Source: Sphingomonas sp. 35-24ZXX (GTDB lineage: Bacteria > Pseudomonadota > Alphaproteobacteria > Sphingomonadales > Sphingomonadaceae). Taken from it: 64,000 bases of DNA. The stretch lies in NCBI RefSeq assembly GCF_000786215.1, contig NZ_JROG01000003.1, positions 434,001 through 498,000 on the forward strand, in the 5' to 3' direction. Of this stretch, positions 27,978-36,102 are shown one piece after another. The position numbers were made by a program, and so were the translations under genes. A model generated the notes under the pieces. The model was not told where the DNA came from. It searched no databases and saw only the letters and a list, made by a program, of their open reading frames with translations. Position 1 is the stretch's first letter; every line of letters begins with the position of its first letter.

Positions 27978-28742
27978 TCAGGTCGGGTCGCGAAGATCGG
28001 GATAACGGGCGAGCAAGCTGTCACGCAGCTGGGATGCCTGGTGGCGGATCTGAGAGTCCGGATCGTCGCGCAACAGGTCTTCGAGCAGGGCAAAGCCGGC
28101 ACGAGACTCAAGCGCCAGTGCTTCCATGACGGCATGCCAGCGCAAATGGGCTGGCCAGTCCGGCATGCCGTCTCGAACGACCGACACAGCCTCACCGACC
28201 CCCAGCGAGCGGAGCAAGGACAGAGTCATCCGTATCCGCCCCTCGTGCGATTGGGCCTGGCGGACGCGCACCACTGCGCCGCTTTGGCTGTCGCACTCGA
28301 CCGCCTGCCGCGCTAGCGGATCTCGGGCGACCAGTCGCAGGATCACCGCATCCGCGCCGACGTGGGTGAAGCGCAATGCCTCCATGGCGTTGGCAAGCGC
28401 GAATTCCTGTCCCGGCCCGATCTTGAGCGGCGGGTTGGGGATGGCCCGAAGCGAACCCTTGGCGGATATGAGTTCGTGCTGCTGCACCACCAGATCGTCT
28501 GCAATCAGGACCTTGAGCCGCGTCCAGCCGTCGGCGAAATCGATCATTCCGGGGTCGCCACCAAGCCCGGTCCTGCGTGCCTGCCACGCGGCGGCATCGA
28601 CAATCGCCAGCGACAGGTGGACCCGGCCATCGTCGAGCATCACCAAGGATTGCAGCACGGGATCGGCATAGCCGCCCGGCAGGTCTGCAGGATGCTGCGC
28701 CATGCTCGCCAGCCTTTCCTGCAGCCAGGCCTGCGGGCTCAT
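27978..28742 (-). CDS. Cupin-like/HEAT-repeat two-domain protein B, unknown
   Basis: A 254-aa protein with an N-terminal beta-rich half that resembles a degenerate cupin barrel (IPNPPLKIGPGQEFALANAM, then DAVILRLVARDP) and lacks the histidine pairs seen in protein A. The C-terminal HEAT-like half contains WPAHLRWHAVMEALALES and DPDSQIRHQASQLRDSLL. The shared LRW-A-E/S-AL motif and domain order suggest common descent with the downstream gene. It begins 22 bp after the 54-aa peptide gene and ends 5 bp before protein A, so the three form one transcription unit. If A is an enzyme, B could be a non-catalytic partner that binds the peptide; this is inference. Confidence 0.6.
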   Translation of the reverse strand: MSPQAWLQERLASMAQHPADLPGGYADPVLQSLVMLDDGRVHLSLAIVDAAAWQARRTGLGGDPGMIDFADGWTRLKVLIADDLVVQQHELISAKGSLRAIPNPPLKIGPGQEFALANAMEALRFTHVGADAVILRLVARDPLARQAVECDSQSGAVVRVRQAQSHEGRIRMTLSLLRSLGVGEAVSVVRDGMPDWPAHLRWHAVMEALALESRAGFALLEDLLRDDPDSQIRHQASQLRDSLLARYPDLRDPT

Positions 28743-28764
28743 CGGTCGCGACCGCCGCGCAGCG

Positions 28765-28929
28765 TCAATGGCCGCCTTCGTAGACCATGATCACCGCGAT
28801 GATCCAAAGGTCGTCCGTGACACCCAGCGCGGGTCCGTCATTCAACCGCGCGCCGTGCAGCGCGACGGGATTGGCGAAGCCGGGAAGTTCGGTGATGTGA
28901 ATGACAGGGGGCTTGCAGTCTGCGGCCAT
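28765..28929 (-). CDS. 54-aa conserved-looking small peptide heading the cupin/HEAT operon
   Basis: A 54-aa peptide with a single Cys (residue 5), a proline/aromatic middle (ITELPGFANPVALHG) and a hydrophobic C-terminal stretch DLWIIAVIMVYEGGH ending in Gly-Gly-His. There is no signal peptide. The ATG at 28929 has the ribosome binding site AAGGAAGC 8 bp upstream, so translation is credible. It is the first gene of the operon. The position in front of a possible metal enzyme and a HEAT partner is that expected of a RiPP precursor, but a structural or accessory subunit is equally possible. I do not recognise the sequence. Confidence 0.6.
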   Translation of the reverse strand: MAADCKPPVIHITELPGFANPVALHGARLNDGPALGVTDDLWIIAVIMVYEGGH

Positions 28930-29004
28930 GAACAGCTTCCTTCGTGCGGCGGGTTGACGAACAGGCGGCAGCGTGCAGAGTTCACGGCACAATTTCCAAT
29001 TATC

Positions 29005-29019
29005 GTCCGTTAATCGGAC
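29005..29019. promoter_or_regulatory. Inverted repeat in the divergent promoter region
   Basis: GTCCG-TTAAT-CGGAC (29005-29019) lies in the 114-bp spacer between the 54-aa peptide gene and the divergent thioesterase gene. It is a perfect 5-bp inverted repeat with an AT-rich centre, compatible with an operator for a dimeric regulator of either side. Confidence 0.4.
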
Positions 29020-29043
29020 CGGCCAGGAATCGAGCCCGCCTGC

Positions 29044-29508
29044 ATGACCGACACATCTCCCGCATCACCCGGCAAGGGCGGCGCTTTCGACCCCAGCATG
29101 TTCCATGGCCTGATATCTTCGGTGGGGCATGGCGGACATCTGGGCATGCGTTATCGCGCGCATGGCGACAGCTGGGTGGAGCTGGAACTGCCCTATGCCG
29201 AAACGCTGATCGGCGATGTCGAGACCGGGGTTATCGCCTCCGGCCCGATCATCAGCCTGATGGACAGCGCCACCAGTCTTTCGGTGTGGACCGCCATCGG
29301 CGAATTCCGCCCGCAGGTGACGCTCGACCTGCGTGTCGACTACATGCGCCCCGCCACGCCCGGCAAAGCCGTGATCGGGCGCGGCGAATGCTACAAGGTC
29401 ACTCGGTCGATGGCGTTCGTGCGCGGCATTGCGCATGACGGCGACCCCGACGATCCGGTGGCGCATGTCGCGGGCACCTTCATCCGTATCGAAAACTTTC
29501 TGGGCTGA
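29044..29508 (+). CDS. PaaI-type hotdog thioesterase
   Basis: A 154-aa hotdog-fold acyl-CoA thioesterase of the PaaI family. The catalytic segment is GPIISLMDSATSLSVW with the conserved acidic residue, and the second strand region VTLDLRVDYMRPATPGKAV is typical for the family. The start ATG at 29044 leaves an N-terminus of about 20 non-conserved residues. It is separated by 3 bp from a second member of the family, so the two may form a heteromeric enzyme. The acyl-CoA substrate is unknown. Confidence 0.87.
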   Translation: MTDTSPASPGKGGAFDPSMFHGLISSVGHGGHLGMRYRAHGDSWVELELPYAETLIGDVETGVIASGPIISLMDSATSLSVWTAIGEFRPQVTLDLRVDYMRPATPGKAVIGRGECYKVTRSMAFVRGIAHDGDPDDPVAHVAGTFIRIENFLG

Positions 29509-29511
29509 ACC

Positions 29512-29934
29512 ATGAACGCTGACGCCATCATCTCGACCGTGCGCGGCTTCATGCCGCCATTCGCCACCTCGATGGGCATGACCGTTGATCATCTGCACGA
29601 GGGCCTGCCGGTGATTGCCTTCGACTATGGCCCGCAGGTCATGGGCCGTCCCGGGTATCTGCACGGCGGCGCGATGAGCGGGCTGCTCGAGATCGCGGCG
29701 ATCGCGGCGCTGCGGGTGACATTGGTCAGCGACGAAGGCGCGGTGAAGATCAAGCCGGTGAACATCACCATCAACTTCATGCGCGGCGGGCGCGAGGCGC
29801 GGACCTATGCGCTGGGCGAGGTGACGCGGATCGGCCGGCGGGTCGCCAATGTCGAGGCCAAGGCCTGGCAGGACGATCCCGGCAAGCCCATCGCCACGGT
29901 GTTCATGAATTTCCTGCTGACCCAGCCCAGCTGA
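29512..29934 (+). CDS. PaaI-type hotdog thioesterase, second copy
   Basis: A 140-aa hotdog-fold thioesterase. It contains the HGG motif in PGYLHGGAMSGLLEIAA near the conserved helix, then NITINFMRGGREARTYA. It differs clearly from the upstream copy, so the pair is an old duplication or a recruited heterodimer. Its 3' end overlaps the 3' end of the convergent siroheme synthase gene by 32 bp. Substrate and pathway cannot be told. Confidence 0.87.
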   Translation: MNADAIISTVRGFMPPFATSMGMTVDHLHEGLPVIAFDYGPQVMGRPGYLHGGAMSGLLEIAAIAALRVTLVSDEGAVKIKPVNITINFMRGGREARTYALGEVTRIGRRVANVEAKAWQDDPGKPIATVFMNFLLTQPS

Positions 29935-30691
29935 GCCGCACCGTCACGCCCTCAGGCGCGATTTCATCATCCTCTGCCGCAACACGCATCGCGGCATCGG
30001 CACGAGCCCGCGCGAGGATCGCAGGCGGCATGTCGGCTGGATGCAGCACCAGATCGGCACTGCCCAGCAGACGCATGTGGCGCAGGGTCAGGTCTTCGGG
30101 GTCGGCAGACTGCAGGGTGATGGCATAGGCGCCCGCCGCCGTGCCTTCGCCGCCGCTGCTGATCCATCCGGACACCGCATCGCTACCGTGTTCGGCCAGC
30201 GGATCGAGCGCGCCGCCCGGGGCAAGCGCCGCATCGATCGCACGGCGGCGCTCTGCCCCGCCCGGCCAGCGATCGCGGATCGGCCCGCGTGCCGCATCGA
30301 GCGCCCGGGCGAGCACGCCCAGCCCCGCAGGCAGCATCCCTTCCAGTCGTTGGCGCAGCGCCTTGGCAAGCCCGGCAGAGGCACCGCCGGTACCTATGGC
30401 GATCAGCACCGGATCGCGGTCGATGATGGCGGGCGTGGTGAAATCGCACAGCGCGGGCCGGTCGACCGCGTTGACCAGCAGCCCCCGCGCTTTCAGCCGC
30501 TGCACCGCGGCGATCGCATCATCCTCGTCCTCGATCGCCACGATGGCAACCCGCGCGTCACGATCATCCTCGTCCACCCAGATACCGCCTGCCCGTTCGA
30601 TCAGTCGTCGTTTGGCATCGGCCATGTCGCCGCTGCCGATCAGCATCACCGGCTTGTCGCGCAGGTTGAGGAAGATCGGCAGCTGGTTCAC
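29903..30691 (-). CDS. Siroheme synthase (precorrin-2 dehydrogenase/ferrochelatase) with remnant methyltransferase part
   Basis: A 262-aa protein whose N-terminal half is the Met8/CysG-N domain: NLRDKPVMLIGSGDMADAKRR for NAD binding, then DFTTPAIIDRDPVLIAIGTGGASAGLAK. This part oxidises precorrin-2 and inserts iron to make siroheme for sulfite or nitrite reductases. The last 80 residues resemble only the first strands of the SUMT methyltransferase domain of CysG (DLTLRHMRLLGSADLVLH, then ILARARADA). The rest of that domain is absent, so methylation is not expected. The start is GTG, overlapping the lysA stop (GTGA). Confidence 0.85.
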   Translation of the reverse strand: MNQLPIFLNLRDKPVMLIGSGDMADAKRRLIERAGGIWVDEDDRDARVAIVAIEDEDDAIAAVQRLKARGLLVNAVDRPALCDFTTPAIIDRDPVLIAIGTGGASAGLAKALRQRLEGMLPAGLGVLARALDAARGPIRDRWPGGAERRRAIDAALAPGGALDPLAEHGSDAVSGWISSGGEGTAAGAYAITLQSADPEDLTLRHMRLLGSADLVLHPADMPPAILARARADAAMRVAAEDDEIAPEGVTVRLSWAGSAGNS

Positions 30692-31944
30692 AGCCAGTCG
30701 GGTACCTGCTCTGCCGCCATGATCTCGGCCGGGCTGATGCGATTGGCGACGACGGCAAAGCGGTCGCCATCGACCAGTACCTCAGCCACGATGCCGCGGC
30801 TGTTGTAGCTGCTCGCCATCGTCGCGCCATAAGCGCCTGCGGTGCGGAAGATCGCCAGGTCCCCTGCGGCAACGGTGTCGATATCGCGGCCCATCGCGAA
30901 GGTGTCGCTGCTCTCGCAGATCGGGCCGACGATGTTCGCGCTCATCCGCGTGCCATCGGGCGCGACGGCTTCGAAATCGTGCCACGCGTCGTACAGAGCG
31001 GGCCGGGCCAGATCGTTCATCGCGGCGTCCACGACCACGAAGGGATCATGAATGCCGGGCTTGACCCGGATGACGCGGGTGAGCAGCACACCGGCGTTGC
31101 CGACGATCACGCGGCCTGGCTCGAACTGGATAACGGCATCCCAACCCTTCGTCACCCGCGCCACCAGCGCGCCATAATCGGCCGGCGATGGCGGATCATT
31201 GTCGGCCTGATACGGCACGCCCAGACCGCCGCCCAGATCGACATGGGTGATGGCATGGCCCGCGCCGCGCAGATGCGCCACCAGCTCGCCGATCTTGGCG
31301 AACGCCGCCTCGAGTGGATCGAGGCTGAGCAGCTGGCTTCCGATGTGCACGGCCACACCGCGCAAGGCGATGCCGGGAAGCTCGGACAAGCGCTGGTAGA
31401 TGCCGGGGCCGACATGCAGACCGACGCCGAACTTGTTGTCCGCCTTGCCGGTGGAAATCTTGGCATGCGTGCCCGCATCGACATCGGGATTGATGCGCAA
31501 CGACGCCGATGCGGTCAGGCCCATCGCATTCGCCACCTCGGCGAGCATCCGGCCTTCCTCTTCGGATTCGATATTGAACTGGCCGACGCCCTGAGCGAGC
31601 GCATGGCGCATTTCCGCCTCGGTCTTGCCGACACCCGAAAACACGATGTCACCGGCGGCAATGCCCGCCGCCAGGGCGCGGTCCATCTCGCCGGCTGACA
31701 CGACATCCGCGCCATAGCCGCGCCCGGCCAGCACCTTGAGCACCGCCAGATTGGGATTGGATTTGACCGCAAACGCCAGATGCTTGCGCTCTACCCCAGC
31801 CAGCCCGTCGCGGAAGACATCGGCATGGCGTTCCAGCGTGGCGCGGGAATAGACATAGACCGGCGTACCGACCTCATCGGCGATGCGCGACAGCGGTACC
31901 TTTTCGGCAAACAGCTGCCCGTCCACCAGGGAGAAATGATCCAT
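30688..31944 (-). CDS. lysA: Diaminopimelate decarboxylase
   Basis: A 418-aa PLP enzyme of the alanine racemase/type III decarboxylase fold that makes lysine from meso-diaminopimelate. The PLP lysine is in LAFAVKSNPNLAVLKVL, the glycine loop in DLGGGLGVPY, the phosphate-binding site in HIGSQLL, and the substrate-binding cysteine in ICESSDTFA. Length matches the family. The gene follows the small lipoprotein gene by 18 bp and is coupled by GTGA to the siroheme synthase gene after it. The order argH, small lipoprotein, lysA is common in alphaproteobacteria. Confidence 0.95.
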   Translation of the reverse strand: MDHFSLVDGQLFAEKVPLSRIADEVGTPVYVYSRATLERHADVFRDGLAGVERKHLAFAVKSNPNLAVLKVLAGRGYGADVVSAGEMDRALAAGIAAGDIVFSGVGKTEAEMRHALAQGVGQFNIESEEEGRMLAEVANAMGLTASASLRINPDVDAGTHAKISTGKADNKFGVGLHVGPGIYQRLSELPGIALRGVAVHIGSQLLSLDPLEAAFAKIGELVAHLRGAGHAITHVDLGGGLGVPYQADNDPPSPADYGALVARVTKGWDAVIQFEPGRVIVGNAGVLLTRVIRVKPGIHDPFVVVDAAMNDLARPALYDAWHDFEAVAPDGTRMSANIVGPICESSDTFAMGRDIDTVAAGDLAIFRTAGAYGATMASSYNSRGIVAEVLVDGDRFAVVANRISPAEIMAAEQVPDWL

Positions 31945-31962
31945 TGGGCTTGGAAACCTTGG

Positions 31963-32223
31963 TTATTCGGGGGGAAGATCGAACGGGTCGTCGGCGCGCG
32001 CCTCGGATTTGCGGCGAAGCTCGACATTGCGCTCCGGGCGCGACTGGGTGCTGGGTTCCAGCAACTGGTCCGGTGCGGCCGCACCCGATGTGCCGTAAGC
32101 CGGCGGCACCGGCTGCATGCCTTCGACCGCAGTCAGCTTCTGGCGGCTGCCGCAGGCGGGCAGCACCAGCAGCGCAGCAGCCGCTGCGGCAAACAGCATG
32201 TGGGGCAAACGCACCATGGTCAT
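31963..32223 (-). CDS. LptM-like small lipoprotein between argH and lysA
   Basis: An 86-aa lipoprotein. The signal peptide ends in the lipobox LPAC with Cys24, and the mature protein is short, proline-rich and charged (PVPPAYG, then ending FDLPPE). Its ATG overlaps the argH stop (ATGA). Small lipoproteins at this position, between argH and lysA, belong in many proteobacteria to the LptM/YifL group, which helps mature the LptDE outer-membrane LPS translocon. The identification rests mostly on position and size; the sequence after the cysteine (GSRQKL) is not the typical GLKGPLYFP, so the assignment is tentative. Confidence 0.7.
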   Translation of the reverse strand: MTMVRLPHMLFAAAAAALLVLPACGSRQKLTAVEGMQPVPPAYGTSGAAAPDQLLEPSTQSRPERNVELRRKSEARADDPFDLPPE

Positions 32224-33614
32224 TCTCCTGCCAGCGCGGCACGGGCGCGGGCCACCTGCAGCCTTACCTGATCGGGTGCGGTGCCGCCATAGCTGTTGCG
32301 GCTGGCGACCGAGGCGTCGACCGACAGCGCGGGGTAGACCGCATCGGTGATCCGCGGATCGATCGCCTGCAGGTCTTCGATCGGCAGAGTATCGAGCGCC
32401 ACGCCCCTGCCCTCGGCCAGCTTGACCACTGCGCCGGTGATGTGATGCGCTTCGCGGAACGGGATGCCAGCCTGGCGCACCAGCCAGTCGGCCAGATCGG
32501 TCGCGGTCGCAAAGCCGCGCTCGGTGGCCGTGCGCATCGCGTCGGTCACGAAGGTTGTCTCGGAAACCATGCCGGTCATCGCGGCAAGGCTCAGCATCAG
32601 CAGGCCTTCGCATTCGAACACCGGCGGCTTGTCGTCCTGCATGTCCTTGGAATAGGCAAGCGGCAGGCCCTTCATCGTGATCATCAGCGCGGTCTGGCAG
32701 CCGATGATCCGCCCGGCATGGCCGCGCACCAGCTCTGCGGCATCGGGGTTGCGCTTCTGCGGCATGATGGACGACCCGGTCGAGAAGCTGTCGGGCAGCT
32801 TGACGAAGCCATAAGGCTGGCTGGCCCAGATGATGAACTCTTCGGCGAGGCGAGAGAGGTGCAGGGCGCACTGCGAGGCGGCATTGAGATAATCGAGCGC
32901 AAAATCGCGATCCGACACCGCATCGAGCGAGTTGGCGGTGGGCCGGTCGAAACCCAGCGCGCTTGCGGTCATGTCGCGATCGATCGGAAAGCCCGTGCCG
33001 GCAAGCGCCGCCGAGCCCAGCGGGCTCTGGTTCATGCGTGCCCGCGCGCTGGCAAACCGATCGCGATCGCGCGCAAACATCTCGTAATAGGCGAGCAGAT
33101 GGTGGCCGAGGGTGACCGGCTGGGCGATCTGCAGATGGGTGAAGCCGGGCATGATCGCATCGGCATGCTCGTCGGCACGCGCGACCAAAGCGGCCTGCAA
33201 CGCCTTCAGCGCAGTATCGGCAGCGTCGCAGGCATCGCGCACCCAAAGGCGGAAGTCGGTGGCGACCTGGTCATTGCGCGATCGGGCGGTATGCAGTCGT
33301 CCCGCCGCCGGGCCGATCAGTTCGGCCAATCGCGCTTCGACATGCATGTGGATGTCCTCGAGCGACCAGTCCTCGGTCACGCCATTGGCGGCATATTCCT
33401 GCGCGATCTGCTTGAGTCCTGCGGTGATCGCCTCGGCGTCTTCAGCGGGAATGATGCCTTGAGCGCCCAGCATCGCGACATGCGCGAGCGAGCCATCGAT
33501 ATCCTGCCGCCACAGCGCCTTGTCGAACGGGATGGAAGCATTTATGGCCCGCATCACGTCGGATGGCCCGGCGGCAAAGCGTCCGCCCCACATGCTGTTG
33601 GAGTTGTTTCCCAT
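32220..33614 (-). CDS. argH: Argininosuccinate lyase
   Basis: A 464-aa member of the aspartase/fumarase superfamily, the last step of arginine biosynthesis. Signatures are [14 protein letters not shown] at the N-terminus, [15 protein letters not shown], and [19 protein letters not shown] with the flexible catalytic serine loop. The start at 33614 (MGNNSNS) overlaps the divergent tlpA start codon; an internal ATG at 33593 (MWGGRF) is a possible alternative. It is followed by the lipoprotein gene with a 4-nt overlap. Confidence 0.96.
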   Translation of the reverse strand: MGNNSNSMWGGRFAAGPSDVMRAINASIPFDKALWRQDIDGSLAHVAMLGAQGIIPAEDAEAITAGLKQIAQEYAANGVTEDWSLEDIHMHVEARLAELIGPAAGRLHTARSRNDQVATDFRLWVRDACDAADTALKALQAALVARADEHADAIMPGFTHLQIAQPVTLGHHLLAYYEMFARDRDRFASARARMNQSPLGSAALAGTGFPIDRDMTASALGFDRPTANSLDAVSDRDFALDYLNAASQCALHLSRLAEEFIIWASQPYGFVKLPDSFSTGSSIMPQKRNPDAAELVRGHAGRIIGCQTALMITMKGLPLAYSKDMQDDKPPVFECEGLLMLSLAAMTGMVSETTFVTDAMRTATERGFATATDLADWLVRQAGIPFREAHHITGAVVKLAEGRGVALDTLPIEDLQAIDPRITDAVYPALSVDASVASRNSYGGTAPDQVRLQVARARAALAGE

Positions 33615-34218
33615 GCCTATCGCCCATCTTTCCAGCAGACGCCTCTGGCCGGTGGTGGCCCTGGCCGCGCTGGCAACTGGCGCGTGCGATAGGCAATCAC
33701 CCGCCGGGGAGCAACCCGCAGGCACCGAAAAAACTGCAGAAAAGCAGGGTCCCTCGGTTCCGCTCTCGGGCACGCTCGATATCTCGCAACGCGGCAAGGC
33801 CGCCCCGGACGTCACCTTCACCGATCCTGCCGGCAAGACCACCAGCCTCGCGGCGTTCAAGGGCAAGCCGGTGCTGGTCAACCTGTGGGCAACCTGGTGC
33901 GGTCCGTGCGTTGTCGAGATGCCGACGCTCGATGCGCTGGCGGCGCGCGAGAAGGACCGGCTGGTGGTGCTGACCGTGTCGCAAGACATGCAGAATCTCG
34001 ACAAGATCAAGCCGTTCTTCGATCAGAAGGGCTTCAAGACGATCCAGCCGTTTACCGACAAGGAAAACAACCTGGGCTTCAGCTACATGACCGGCGTCAT
34101 GCCGACCACGGTGCTTTATGACGCGCAAGGCAAGGAAGTGTGGCGGATGATCGGCGGGATGGATTGGAACGGCAGCCGCGCTTCTGCCCTGATGGAAGAG
34201 ACGCTCGCCAAGGGTTGA
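33613..34218 (+). CDS. TlpA-family thioredoxin-like lipoprotein
   Basis: A 201-aa TlpA/ResA-type thiol:disulfide oxidoreductase, anchored as a lipoprotein (signal peptide ending in TGAC, Cys25) and facing the periplasm. The active-site motif is W-C-G-P-C with Cys96 and Cys99, followed by [13 protein letters not shown] and the cis-proline [10 protein letters not shown]. Such proteins reduce apo-cytochrome c or copper-site cysteines before metal insertion. Its start codon overlaps that of the divergent argH gene, so there is no intergenic space; an upstream in-frame start is possible. Confidence 0.9.
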   Translation: MPIAHLSSRRLWPVVALAALATGACDRQSPAGEQPAGTEKTAEKQGPSVPLSGTLDISQRGKAAPDVTFTDPAGKTTSLAAFKGKPVLVNLWATWCGPCVVEMPTLDALAAREKDRLVVLTVSQDMQNLDKIKPFFDQKGFKTIQPFTDKENNLGFSYMTGVMPTTVLYDAQGKEVWRMIGGMDWNGSRASALMEETLAKG

Positions 34219-34225
34219 ACCGTGG

Positions 34226-34423
34226 CTACATCAGGATCGGCGCGATCACCCGGCAGCGCTTGCGCGCCGCCTCTTTCTTGATGCGCGGCGGCGACGGCAT
34301 CACCCGGCGCTTGCCTGCGCAGTCCAGTGTCACCGGAGCGTTACGCTCGACCATCGCCAGCGATACCGGCGGGCCGGGAACAGTGCTCCCCAGGATCGCG
34401 GCAAGGATGAGATGGCTCGGCAT
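34226..34423 (-). CDS. Hypothetical short secreted protein; only content of a 319-bp spacer
   Basis: A 65-aa open frame with a weak signal-like N-terminus (MPSHLILAAILGST) and a basic C-terminus (KKEAARKRCRV). It is on the strand opposite tlpA and downstream of the tRNA gene. There is no good ribosome binding site and the composition is not clearly coding, so this may not be a real gene. Otherwise the region 34219-34537 between tlpA and the tRNA shows nothing I can name. Confidence 0.3.
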   Translation of the reverse strand: MPSHLILAAILGSTVPGPPVSLAMVERNAPVTLDCAGKRRVMPSPPRIKKEAARKRCRVIAPILM

Positions 34424-34537
34424 GCGCGACGTGATGAATTTACATCCCTGACCAGTAGCTGAACAAAACCTGTCAGCCCCGATTTTCGATTCATCCTGTG
34501 GGAAGTGCGCAACACCGCATTGCGAGCGCCGGGATCA

Positions 34538-34613
34538 TGGTGGGCGATGACAGGCTCGAACTGCCGACCCTCTCGGTGTAAACGAGATGCTCTACCAACT
34601 GAGCTAATCGCCC
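34538..34613 (-). tRNA. tRNA-Val (anticodon TAC)
   Basis: The minus strand folds into a complete 76-nt cloverleaf. The acceptor stem is GGGCGAT/ATCGCCC with CCA encoded, the D stem GCTC/GAGC, the anticodon stem TCTCG/CGAGA with loop TTTACAC (anticodon TAC, reading GUA), and the T arm GGCAG-TTCGAGC-CTGTC. It lies 144 bp before rph on the opposite strand. Confidence 0.97.
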
Positions 34614-34757
34614 ATGATCGCTTGAGTGTTGCGCCCCTGCCATTTTTGCATCGCCTGCGCAAGAGGGTGGTTGATCGGCTTGCCGCTTTCCAATCCGGCA
34701 TCGCGCCGCTATCGGCGCTGGGACTACATCCGATCGCCACTCATGGAGAATCACCTT

Positions 34758-35471
34758 ATGCGCCCATCAGGCCGCGCCCCCGACGAAATGCGGACCATCC
34801 AGATCGAAACCGGCTTCACCAAGCATGCCGAGGGCAGCTGCCTGATCAGCTTTGGCGATACCCGCGTGCTGGTGACCGCGAGCATCGAGGAACGCTTGCC
34901 GCCGTGGCTCAAGGGCAAGGGTGAAGGCTGGGTGACGGCCGAATATTCGATGCTGCCCCGCGCCACCCATACGCGCGGCCAGCGCGAAGCCGCCAAGGGC
35001 AAGCAGTCGGGCCGCACGCAGGAAATCCAGCGGCTGATCGGCCGCTCGCTGCGCGCGGTCGTCGATCTCAAGAAGCTGGGCGAGCGCCAGATCACCATCG
35101 ACTGCGACGTCATCCAGGCCGATGGCGGCACGCGCACCGCGTCGATCTCGGGCGCCTGGGTGGCATTGCGTCTCGCCGTCAACGGACTGATGGCACAGGG
35201 TCTGCTCAAGGAAGACCCGATCACCGCCAAGGTCGCGGCGATCAGCTGCGGCATCCATCAGGGCACGCCGGTGCTCGATCTCGACTATATCGAGGATTCT
35301 AACGCCGATGCCGATGCCAATTTCGTGCTCATCGAGGGCGGCAACATCGCCGAGGCGCAGGCCACCGCCGAGGGCGCGCCCTATGATGAAGAAGCGCTGC
35401 TTCGGCTTCTGCGGCTGGCCCGCATGGGCTGCGCGCAGATCTTCGAAGCGCAGGACCGTGCGGTTTCGTGA
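34758..35471 (+). CDS. rph: Ribonuclease PH
   Basis: A 237-aa phosphorolytic 3'-5' exoribonuclease that trims tRNA 3' ends. It starts [12 protein letters not shown], which is the family N-terminus, and contains the phosphate-binding region [42 protein letters not shown] and the catalytic aspartates in [19 protein letters not shown] at 34758 follows TTATGGAG-type spacing with GGAGA at 34744; upstream in-frame codons are rejected. It is the first gene of rph-rdgB-hemW-xerC, all on the plus strand. Confidence 0.96.
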   Translation: MRPSGRAPDEMRTIQIETGFTKHAEGSCLISFGDTRVLVTASIEERLPPWLKGKGEGWVTAEYSMLPRATHTRGQREAAKGKQSGRTQEIQRLIGRSLRAVVDLKKLGERQITIDCDVIQADGGTRTASISGAWVALRLAVNGLMAQGLLKEDPITAKVAAISCGIHQGTPVLDLDYIEDSNADADANFVLIEGGNIAEAQATAEGAPYDEEALLRLLRLARMGCAQIFEAQDRAVS

Positions 35472-35475
35472 ACCC

Positions 35476-36102
35476 ATGACCGCCCGCAAGCTCGAACCCG
35501 GCAGGCTGGTGATCGCCAGCCACAACCAGGGAAAGGTGCGCGAGATCCGCGCGCTGCTGGAGCCTTATGGCATCGAGCCGGTGTCCGCCGGGGACCTCGG
35601 CCTGCCAGAGCCCGAAGAAACCGGCACCAGCTTTGCCGAGAATGCGCTGCTCAAGGCGCATGCCTCGGCAAAGGCTGCGGGCTGCGTCGCGCTGGCGGAT
35701 GACAGCGGGCTGTGCGTCGCGGCACTGGGCGGCGCGCCAGGTGTCTATACCGCCGACTGGGCCGAGCGGCAGTGGTTCGAGGGAGCGCCGGGGCGCGACT
35801 GGTACATGGCGATGGGCAAGGTCGAGGGACGGCTTGCCGAGATCGGCCCTGAAGCCGACCGCAGCGCCTATTTTGTCTGCACGCTCGCGCTCGCCTGGCC
35901 CGATGGCCATGCGGAGGTGTTCGAAGGCCGGGTCAACGGATCGCTCACCTGGCCCCCGCGCGGATTGCTGGGCTTCGGCTATGATCCGGTGTTCGTCGCC
36001 AGCGGACTTGACCAGACCTTTGCCGAGCTGGACCCTGCGCACAAGCACGCGATCAGCCACCGCGCCGATGCCTTTGCCAAGCTGGTCAAGGCGTGCTTTT
36101 GA
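35476..36102 (+). CDS. rdgB: XTP/dITP diphosphatase (RdgB/HAM1)
   Basis: A 208-aa nucleotide house-cleaning enzyme that hydrolyses XTP, ITP and dITP to their monophosphates. Signatures are [14 protein letters not shown] at the N-terminus, [14 protein letters not shown] with the catalytic residues, [19 protein letters not shown] and GFGYDPVF near the C-terminus. It begins 4 bp after the rph stop, and its end overlaps the GTG start of hemW by 10 bp. The order rph, rdgB, hemW is standard in alphaproteobacteria. Confidence 0.95.
   Translation: MTARKLEPGRLVIASHNQGKVREIRALLEPYGIEPVSAGDLGLPEPEETGTSFAENALLKAHASAKAAGCVALADDSGLCVAALGGAPGVYTADWAERQWFEGAPGRDWYMAMGKVEGRLAEIGPEADRSAYFVCTLALAWPDGHAEVFEGRVNGSLTWPPRGLLGFGYDPVFVASGLDQTFAELDPAHKHAISHRADAFAKLVKACF

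Noticed and set aside
34491..34754. Open frames across the tRNA-Val gene
   Set aside because: They cover a full cloverleaf with encoded CCA; the tRNA explains the sequence and the frames have no ribosome binding sites.
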